Origin: Bacteroidia bacterium
Lineage (GTDB): Bacteria > Bacteroidota > Bacteroidia > Flavobacteriales > Flavobacteriaceae
Reading direction: 5' to 3'
Length of the DNA stretch: 34,511 nucleotides
Assembly (NCBI GenBank): GCA_030429455.1
Contig: JAUIFC010000020.1
Coordinates: 1-34,511 of the forward strand
Positions 1-6,545 of the stretch are shown piece by piece (position 1 is the first letter of the stretch; the number at the start of each line of letters is the position of its first letter). A program made the translations under genes and the position numbers. A model generated the notes under the pieces. It made no database searches, was not told the origin of the DNA, and saw only the letters and a list, made by a program, of their open reading frames with translations.

Positions 1-534
1 GGTTTCAAGTTTGGCTATCATCCCTAGTCCAGTCAGTCTCAAACTTTTCCCCGATTGGTTCCCAGGCCCTTCCATAAGAATAGGACCGGGGGCTTCCAAT
101 TGCCTTATACCTGATGAGTAAAAAGCCTTATCTGTATGAAACTCATACTTGTTGGAAGATAGAATTTTAACATTTCCGTCTATTACCATATCCTTTTTTT
201 CAACAAATACCCGTCCCCTGTCACCTGACACATCATACCTCGCTTCAGATTCTCCAAAGAGAGTCGAACTCACTTCAGTGAGTTTCCAAACTCCTTGTGT
301 TGAGAAAAGCGCGGCTTCTTTTGAAGTCAATTCCCATTCCTTTCCTTTCTCATTGGACTCCATAAGATGGATATCTGAGAGCTGCTGAACTGGAATTTCA
401 TCCTCTACATCCTGAACAATTTCAGCCACCTCAATTGGTTTTGCCCGATTCACATCACGAGGAGAAAACAGTAAGATTTCTACCACAAGGACAAATAACA
501 ATAGGGCCACAAAGGCGAGAATAATTTTTTTCAT
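1..534 (-). CDS. lptC: LptC-like LPS-export periplasmic protein, C-terminus cut by window edge
   Basis: The reverse strand reads from an ATG at 534 without a stop to base 1, giving 178 residues. LptC is the bitopic inner-membrane protein that passes lipopolysaccharide from LptBFG to LptA. Seen: a start followed by one hydrophobic segment (MKKIILAFVALLLFVL), a linker, then the LptC beta-jellyroll pattern: 'EWELTSKEAALF', a 'GDRGRVFVEKKDMVIDGNV' stretch and a 'YEFHTDKAFYSSGIRQLEAP' stretch. There is no lipobox Cys, whereas Flavobacteriia usually make LptC as a lipoprotein with a different repeat pattern. CAG and GAG codons are more frequent than in nearby genes. A TATAAT-like box lies about 20 bases before the ATG, which is a sigma70-type signal rather than the Bacteroidota type. 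The family call is fairly sure; a non-flavobacterial origin is inference. Confidence 0.75.
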   Translation of the reverse strand, partial: MKKIILAFVALLLFVLVVEILLFSPRDVNRAKPIEVAEIVQDVEDEIPVQQLSDIHLMESNEKGKEWELTSKEAALFSTQGVWKLTEVSSTLFGESEARYDVSGDRGRVFVEKKDMVIDGNVKILSSNKYEFHTDKAFYSSGIRQLEAPGPILMEGPGNQSGKSLRLTGLGMIAKLET

Positions 535-548
535 TTTGAGACAGTTTC

Positions 549-560
549 TCTAGATTATAT
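549..560 (-). promoter_or_regulatory. Possible sigma70-type -10 region for lptC
   Basis: Read on the minus strand the 41-base gap before lptC contains TATATAAT, and a hexamer TCGGCA lies 17 bases upstream of the TATAAT part (4 of 6 matches to TTGACA). This layout is usual for Proteobacteria-like sigma70 promoters, not for the TAnnTTTG promoters of Bacteroidota seen elsewhere in the window. It is a short match, so weak evidence by itself. Confidence 0.3.
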
Positions 561-575
561 ACCATCTCATCCCAT

Positions 576-2036
576 TTGCCGAAGCCTGACTTTAGTTTTC
601 CCCTCAGAAACCGATTTATTGGGGTATGGAAAGACTATGGTTTGTCTATTTCAATAATCGATGACTTTAATTGTCCAAATGACGATATTCTCCAAATACC
701 ATTCAAAGTAATATCGCCTGTTAACAATTTCTGCCAGTCCGCTCGGGAAGTTTGTTTTGATACACCAACTATTACCCTTTCAAACTTTAACAGCGCAAAC
801 GGAGGTTTACCATCCGCTGAAAATGGACCAGACTATGGATGCCTGGGTCAGCAGCCCTTTCCAAGTTGGTTTTATTTTAAAGTGCAAAATTCTGGAGACT
901 TAACGTTTACAATAGCACAAAATACAACTGAAGACTTTAATGGGGTGGCAATAGATATCGACTTTAAAATCTGGGGACCATTTTCTAGTCCTATTGGTAA
1001 TTGTGACAACCTAAATGGCAGTACAGAAGTTCCGGATTTGCCAAATGGTAATGTATTTGACGGCTGCAGTTATTCGGCAACTCCTGTTGAAAATATGGGA
1101 GTACAAAATGCACAAGCTGGAGATTTTTACATCTTTGTAACTACAAATTTTAGTCAGAATCAAGGATTTATAAAAATTGAACAAACCAATTTTAACGCTC
1201 AAAATTCTGGCACCATCGGTTGCTTCGATGACCTGTTAGGAGACAACATTCAAAGTTGTGGGTCAGACCCTATTACGCTTAACTCTAATGTTACAAATGC
1301 TGTGTCTTATGTGTGGGAATTGTTTGATCCAATATCAGGAATTTATAATCTCCTTACCAACGAAACTTCATCGAGCCTTGTTGTTACTCCTCCAGGAGGT
1401 TTATACAGACTAACCGCAGATATTGGCACCGAAATTTTGCAAGACGAAGTGACCATAGACTTTTTGAATACACCTGCAACGAGCAGTCCTAGCTCCTTAC
1501 TTATTTGTGATGAAGATTCGGACTTTGGTGTCTTCGACCTCACTGTAACTTTGCCAGAAATTTTTGCAGGTTCTGTTGAACCTTTAATTGTTACATATTA
1601 TGAAACCCAAGCTGATGCCGATGCCGAAGTTAATCCTATAGCAAATCCTATAAGCTATTCAAATATTGTTAATCCTCAAACCATATTTTTTAGAGTAGAA
1701 AATTCTGCTACCGGCTGCTTTTATGTCGGAAATTTTGATCTCATAGTTGATCCGTGTTTTAGCATAAATGCTAATGACTTTGCTTTAAATGATATTAAAA
1801 TCTACCCTAATCCTTCCACAGATAAAATCATCTATATTGAAAACACATCTCAACGACTTCAATTGGAAATCATTCGTGTGTTTGACATCAATGGAAAATT
1901 AGTCTTTAATCAAATCATGAATTCAACACAAGACTCTACATTTAAATTGAATTTAAATCAACATATCAAAGGTCTTTATTTTTTGCATATTGAAAGCAAC
2001 CTTGGTTCGGTAGTTAAGAAAATTATAGTTGACTAA
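576..2036 (+). CDS. T9SS cargo protein with C-terminal sorting domain, 5' end probably missing
   Basis: A secreted or surface protein carried by the type IX secretion system. The last ~80 residues form a type A sorting domain: 'IKIYPNPSTDKIIYIE', then 'VFDINGKLVF', then a final 'GLYFLHIES...KKIIVD'. An N-terminal module (about residues 53-205) starts with a paired-Cys segment, runs through 'GPDYGCLGQQPFPSWFYF' and 'IDFKIWGPF', and resembles modules common in flavobacterial adhesin-like proteins. A later segment (about 310-395: 'ICDEDSDFGVFDL', 'YYETQADADAEVNPI', 'FFRVENSATGCF') is another common flavobacterial module. The frame is open from 540, begins here at a TTG, and has no ATG until about residue 174. 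There is no signal peptide, although cargo of this kind must cross the inner membrane by Sec. The true start is therefore probably lost at a junction near 540-700. Function of the cargo is unknown. Confidence 0.75.
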   Translation: MPKPDFSFPLRNRFIGVWKDYGLSISIIDDFNCPNDDILQIPFKVISPVNNFCQSAREVCFDTPTITLSNFNSANGGLPSAENGPDYGCLGQQPFPSWFYFKVQNSGDLTFTIAQNTTEDFNGVAIDIDFKIWGPFSSPIGNCDNLNGSTEVPDLPNGNVFDGCSYSATPVENMGVQNAQAGDFYIFVTTNFSQNQGFIKIEQTNFNAQNSGTIGCFDDLLGDNIQSCGSDPITLNSNVTNAVSYVWELFDPISGIYNLLTNETSSSLVVTPPGGLYRLTADIGTEILQDEVTIDFLNTPATSSPSSLLICDEDSDFGVFDLTVTLPEIFAGSVEPLIVTYYETQADADAEVNPIANPISYSNIVNPQTIFFRVENSATGCFYVGNFDLIVDPCFSINANDFALNDIKIYPNPSTDKIIYIENTSQRLQLEIIRVFDINGKLVFNQIMNSTQDSTFKLNLNQHIKGLYFLHIESNLGSVVKKIIVD

Positions 2037-2400
2037 AAACCAAAATTAGTTTAATTCTTAATAAACTTCTGACTGCTATTGTGACCTTGAGCATTGGTGA
2101 GTTGAAGGATCTAAACCCCATTTTCAAGCAGACTTACATCAATGCCATTTTGATTAGAAAATTCTCTTTTAATACCACTTATAACTTGAAATTACCGTAA
2201 TAAATCGCCCTTTTTTCCTTTCTGCTGTAACATAAAAAGAAACCTTAGCTATGGCCTGTGCATTATTTAATTGTTCAGTTTTATTATTTTTGATTACATT
2301 CTAAAATGTAAAATTCAATTTTTTAATCTTTTGCATCAATGTTTTTGTATCAAACATCATTTTTTAGGAAATCTAGAATATAGATCAAAAGTATAAACAG
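2037..2400. other. 364-base AT-rich intergenic region
   Basis: No open frame worth calling. It holds an extragenic-repeat-like segment (2081-2112, listed separately) and the leader of the biosynthetic operon that starts at 2401. A weak hairpin (ACTAA...TTAGT) follows the stop of the upstream gene. I could not find a convincing TAnnTTTG box; the nearest candidates around 2320-2335 match only partly. Confidence 0.5.
2081..2112. repeat. Degenerate extragenic repeat of the 'CCTTGAGC...GAAGGATCT' kind
   Basis: The segment resembles the widespread flavobacterial intergenic element of the form TGTCA(t/c)CTTGAGCnnagTCGAAGGATCT. Here the core CCTTGAGC and GAAGGATCT blocks are kept and the middle has drifted. 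It suggests an old intergenic repeat copy, not a gene. Recognition is from memory of the element and needs a genome-wide repeat count. Confidence 0.35.
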
Positions 2401-3444
2401 ATGAAAATCATGAAAGAGACTTATTTTTTACCTGTATTACATGATGATTTTAGCAAGGAACTATATGACAAAACCGATAAAGAACTTAGATTGTTAGTTT
2501 CTGAATATATAAATGCTCGCATCCAATTTATTCAAGAAGTGTGGTCTCATCATATAAAGCCTAGTGATGATTATATTTCAAACAATCCAGAAGAATTAGC
2601 AGATAGAATTATCAAAGTGTTAACTAATCGACTCTTTAATTACAAATCGAAGCGAAGTATTAACCAAATTGTTTTTAAAGTTCGTAAAAACTTACTAAAA
2701 CAAATAAAGAATGGCTCTACAATACATTTTTATCTTTTATACAATGGTGGATACAGGGCTTCACCACTAAGTAACGAACCATCTCTTATTTTTGAACCTG
2801 ATCAAACAGAATTAATGCTGCTATATCAAATTTCATTGTTGAGAAAAGAAATTTCTAAGATATGTAGCTTTGATATAGATTTTTCTGTTGTAGTAAATAA
2901 TGGTGTAGCGAAGTGGGTGAATGATATTCCAATTAGTGCTACGGATAATTATTCTAATAAAATTAGAAAAATGATTAGGTTTTTTGGTGCTGAAAAAAAT
3001 ATACATATACTGCTGCAGTCAGAGCTTAATGGTTTCGAACCAAATCTTACATTCAAAAATTTAGAAAATCATTCCACAATTTCAGATAATGAGCATCTTA
3101 TCGTAGAACGTTTTCTAGGTCGATCATGCAGTCGAGAGGAAGCTATATACAGGTCAGGGATTTACAAATTAGCTGAATCTAAGTGGGCCGAGGATATCGC
3201 TCCAATAATTAAAAGTACACAAGGAATAGTAATGAGGCAAGTGGCACATCCCGAAATGCTTTCTTTTCGACCATTTCCTGGTGGTGCAATTCGTATTCAA
3301 AATGGAAGTTTTGGTTTTCACTACCTAAAAAATAAACTTAGACCAAAACTTATCACTTCAAAATTGATTGATACGTGTAATGTAAAATGGATCGAGTGTC
3401 ATTTTTCATTAGACATAGACAGGCCAAATTATAGCAAAAGTTAA
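2401..3444 (+). CDS. Divergent isocyanide-synthase-like protein (DIT1/PvcA superfamily, tentative)
   Basis: 347 residues, no signal peptide or membrane segment, so cytosolic. Known PvcA/IsnA enzymes convert the amine of Tyr or Trp to an isonitrile using ribulose-5-phosphate. Seen: a spacing of motifs that follows PvcA: 'STIHFYLLYNGGY' (106-118) where PvcA has its 'IHFVLPAFP' strand; 'PDQTELMLLYQISLL' (133-147) matching the 'PD.aE..AL..L' helix; 'FSVVVNNGVAKWVND' (161-175) matching the 'itI.sDGrvF.D' strand; 'YSNKIRKMI' (184-192); and 'VAHPE' (281-285) in the place of 'SIHPQ', followed by a C-terminal strand region 'GGAIRIQNGSFGFHYL'. Identity is low and this is a hand comparison. Only 7 bases separate it from the next gene, a synthetase, so the two are probably co-translated. 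Alternative: an uncharacterised tailoring enzyme of another fold. The operon context is much surer than the family. Confidence 0.45.
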   Translation: MKIMKETYFLPVLHDDFSKELYDKTDKELRLLVSEYINARIQFIQEVWSHHIKPSDDYISNNPEELADRIIKVLTNRLFNYKSKRSINQIVFKVRKNLLKQIKNGSTIHFYLLYNGGYRASPLSNEPSLIFEPDQTELMLLYQISLLRKEISKICSFDIDFSVVVNNGVAKWVNDIPISATDNYSNKIRKMIRFFGAEKNIHILLQSELNGFEPNLTFKNLENHSTISDNEHLIVERFLGRSCSREEAIYRSGIYKLAESKWAEDIAPIIKSTQGIVMRQVAHPEMLSFRPFPGGAIRIQNGSFGFHYLKNKLRPKLITSKLIDTCNVKWIECHFSLDIDRPNYSKS

Positions 3445-3451
3445 TGATGCT

Positions 3452-6349
3452 ATGAATAAAAATTTAGTCTGGCAAGAGTCTATTTTTTCGCCTCCTGAAA
3501 AGCATAAAACCCATAAATCATTACCTGAATCTCTCTTAGAAGTAGTTACAAAATGGCCAAATTCGGCAGCTTTGGTTTCTGAAGGTATTACCTATAATTA
3601 TATTGACTTGGCTAATCGTGCAGCAGGTTTAGCTGAGGAAATAAATCAATTTAGCCATCTCCCTGGACCATTAGCTTTGTTGCAAAAACCTGGAATAGAC
3701 GCGATTGCTGCGTGGTTCGCCTGTACCATTTCAGGTAGACCCTTCCTTTTATTGGAGCCTGATCATCCTCCTGCACGACTAATTGAACTTATCAAAAGTT
3801 CAGGTAGTAGATTAGCATTAGTTGATCATTCGACCTCACACCTTCTTTTAAATTTGCCTAGCGTGACTCAGCTTATCTCTGACGGTCGTTCAATACAATT
3901 GCAAAAAATCGAAGGACTGTTTGCAGACGATCCCGCAATAATATTTCCTACTTCTGGCTCAACAGGCAGTCCCAAATTAATCACTTATTCGTCCATAACA
4001 ATCCAGATTAAAGTCCAAAGTTCAATTAAACTGATGTGTGTACCAGAAAAAACTAAGGTCCTCATCGCTGGATCACATAGCAATTATGGATTTCTACATC
4101 ACGCTTTGGTGTTTTTGTTTTCTGGAAGCACGATATATCTAACTGACATTAAGACCTTAGGCTTTAATTCTATTCTAGATGCCATTTTAAAAAACGATGT
4201 ACGCCACGTTAGATTTACACCGTCTTTGTTTAGAAAACTTGCCATATTGCCAAAAGCTAAAAAAGCATTAAGGCTTTTAGACGCAGTGCGATTTTCAGGC
4301 GAACCATTACTAAAAAGTGATTTAGAACTAGCACAATCTACATTAAGAGCAGATTGCTTAATTCAAAATGTTTATGGCAGTACAGAAAGTTCACTTTTTA
4401 TTTGGAGCAGTACCAATAATAATACTCAAAATATAAAGTCGACAGTTCCTATTGGTAAAATATACCCTCTCTCCAGTTATGTAATTAGAATAATAAATGG
4501 ACATGATAAAAACACTAAAATAGGAGAGCTTTTACTACGATCAAAATACCATGCTATCGGAGATTTTGAAGAAGGGTTTATATCCAAAACCCGTTTTCCT
4601 CTCTTAGATGAAAGTACAGGAGAACGCCTATATGCAACTGGAGACATCGTAGAACAATTGGATGACGGAAACCTAATTCACCTTGGACGGCTTGGACGAA
4701 TGGTTAAAATTAGAGGGAATCGAGTCTTCCTTTCTGAAGTAGAACAGCAACTACGTTCTTTTAAGGGAATAACGGCTGCAGTAGTTTTAGATAAAATGGA
4801 GAAAAGTGATACTGTCCTTTATGGTTTTATCACAACAAAGAATAAATATTTGACAACTCATAATTTACGCCAAGAACTTTCTACAAAGTTGCCTGATTTT
4901 ATGATTCCTAAAAGCATCTTAATCATAGATAAGATACCTTTAATGGCTGGTGGTAAAACAGATTACTTAAAGCTTAAAAAGTTAATTTCAACTCCAGATA
5001 CATTTACAAAAACAGATGAGCCTAAGGATGATTACGACCAGCTTATCCAAATTTGGGATTCTGTTCTTTGGAAAGGAGCACATAAGTATCACTCAGACTT
5101 CTTTTCCCTTGGAGGTGATTCTTTAAGTTACATGATATTATTGGCTGATCTTGAGCAGAAATTTAAGAAAACTATTCGTGTAGAAGAATTTAGAGCCAAT
5201 AGTACCATGGAGCATCTTGCACAGCTTTTGGGAGTATGTCGATCTCCTCATGAAGATGTAATAAAGTACAAATCTTTGCAAATCAGGCTTTTTTCGGCAA
5301 GTTCTAACTCCTCCAAAGGCGTAGCAATGTCTGTACCTGGATATTATGGATTATCTAATGCCTACCCCTATTATAAGGCTGGATTTTTTCACGATTATGA
5401 CATCTGGGTTGTGGAATTTCCTATTGAAAATGGCAACATGCTACATGAAAACAGGTGGTGGAGAGCTACTCAAGAAATAGTACTAGGTGTAAAGGAAGGT
5501 ATTATTCCCAGACCACATATTGTTTTCGGTTTCTCATTTGGTGGAGGCTTAGCGTGGTTGCTTGGTCGTCTCTTGGCAGGCTCGCAATTGGGTGCTAAAT
5601 TCGTAGTTATTGTTGATGCACCACCGTTACACAAACGATGGAGAACTCGAAACAAGGCAGTGAAAAAAGCATTAAAAAATCTACTACCTAACAAATTGCC
5701 TAAAGTACTTCATATACAACGAGCTATCGTAAGCAAATTTGAGACGAACTGGAAATTTAGACAAAAATGGAATGTAAAAGATAATATACACAAATTCATA
5801 GAACTCCCAACGGTAACTCACTTAGAAATGATTAATGTTCAAATGCTCTCTCTTGTTAAAGATGCTGTTCTAGCGTTTCTTAATGAAAAACAAAGTGACT
5901 TTGATTGGAATTCGGTCTTACCACCACCAAACTTGATAGGTTGTCAGATTTTTTATGCAATCAACGGAAACGATATTGCATTTCAATACGTAATGACTGA
6001 GCTAAAAAATGGCATTGATAAATTCAACCATGAAGAATTAATAAATATTGCAATTCTATTGTATAATATTGATGAACTTAAATCAAATGAAATAGTACAA
6101 TATGTGCAAAAAAAATGGTCACACTATCCATCTGTACATTTTTTACACCGTCGTATTAAACGTAATAATAACCTACTTTTCTTTGGTGATATCCCTAAAT
6201 TAATTCCTTTTACTATGGTTTCAATCGAAAACAATTTAGCCGCATTAAAAAAAATAGAAAAAACACCTAAACCGTATCTAGTAAGACTTTTATATTTAAC
6301 TCATGATGTTGCATATGCTTTATTTACTTCTAGGTATAATAACAGGTAA
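3452..6349 (+). CDS. Single-module NRPS-like synthetase: adenylation, thiolation, thioesterase
   Basis: 965 residues. Adenylation domain about 20-510: A3 'PTSGSTGSPK' (166-175), A5 'NVYGSTES' (306-313, with Ser where Pro is usual), 'YATGD' (394-398), A8 'GRLGRMVKIRGNRV' (412-425), catalytic Lys502 in 'GGKTD'. Carrier domain about 525-598 with phosphopantetheine Ser557 in 'LGGDSL'. Thioesterase about 610-810 with Ser695 in 'GFSFGG', Asp722 in 'VIVDAPP', His790. A tail of some 150 residues (811-965) has no match I know. There is no condensation domain. The position of the amine-binding Asp (Asp235 of GrsA) falls on Asn211 or Tyr212, as in aryl- or keto-acid-activating domains. The protein should activate one carboxylic acid, tether it, and release or join it by the thioesterase, as known A-T-TE furanone and quinone synthetases do. 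Pairing with the gene 7 bases upstream suggests that its product is the substrate. Product unknown. Confidence 0.85.
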   Translation: MNKNLVWQESIFSPPEKHKTHKSLPESLLEVVTKWPNSAALVSEGITYNYIDLANRAAGLAEEINQFSHLPGPLALLQKPGIDAIAAWFACTISGRPFLLLEPDHPPARLIELIKSSGSRLALVDHSTSHLLLNLPSVTQLISDGRSIQLQKIEGLFADDPAIIFPTSGSTGSPKLITYSSITIQIKVQSSIKLMCVPEKTKVLIAGSHSNYGFLHHALVFLFSGSTIYLTDIKTLGFNSILDAILKNDVRHVRFTPSLFRKLAILPKAKKALRLLDAVRFSGEPLLKSDLELAQSTLRADCLIQNVYGSTESSLFIWSSTNNNTQNIKSTVPIGKIYPLSSYVIRIINGHDKNTKIGELLLRSKYHAIGDFEEGFISKTRFPLLDESTGERLYATGDIVEQLDDGNLIHLGRLGRMVKIRGNRVFLSEVEQQLRSFKGITAAVVLDKMEKSDTVLYGFITTKNKYLTTHNLRQELSTKLPDFMIPKSILIIDKIPLMAGGKTDYLKLKKLISTPDTFTKTDEPKDDYDQLIQIWDSVLWKGAHKYHSDFFSLGGDSLSYMILLADLEQKFKKTIRVEEFRANSTMEHLAQLLGVCRSPHEDVIKYKSLQIRLFSASSNSSKGVAMSVPGYYGLSNAYPYYKAGFFHDYDIWVVEFPIENGNMLHENRWWRATQEIVLGVKEGIIPRPHIVFGFSFGGGLAWLLGRLLAGSQLGAKFVVIVDAPPLHKRWRTRNKAVKKALKNLLPNKLPKVLHIQRAIVSKFETNWKFRQKWNVKDNIHKFIELPTVTHLEMINVQMLSLVKDAVLAFLNEKQSDFDWNSVLPPPNLIGCQIFYAINGNDIAFQYVMTELKNGIDKFNHEELINIAILLYNIDELKSNEIVQYVQKKWSHYPSVHFLHRRIKRNNNLLFFGDIPKLIPFTMVSIENNLAALKKIEKTPKPYLVRLLYLTHDVAYALFTSRYNNR

Positions 6350-6545
6350 ATGATCAAAATCTACAAAAAGGTATACTTTATAAACATATTTTTATTTCAA
6401 CTATAACATAAACCTAATAAAACTGATGAAAATACCTTTAAATAAAGCAACAGATACTCGATTTTAGTAAAATTTAGAAATTCTAAATCCTATATTCCTA
6501 ACAGTCAAATTTTCAAATTATTACATATGCATATTATCACATTAA

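Noticed and set aside
149-388. Plus-strand open frame of 79 codons
   Set aside because: It is antisense to the lptC reading frame, has Ser/Pro-rich shadow composition and matches nothing.
6473-6487. Palindrome TTTAGAAATTCTAAA between the synthetase gene and polA
   Set aside because: Arms of 7 leave a one-base centre, so it cannot be a normal hairpin; no T-run follows. Treated as AT-rich chance.
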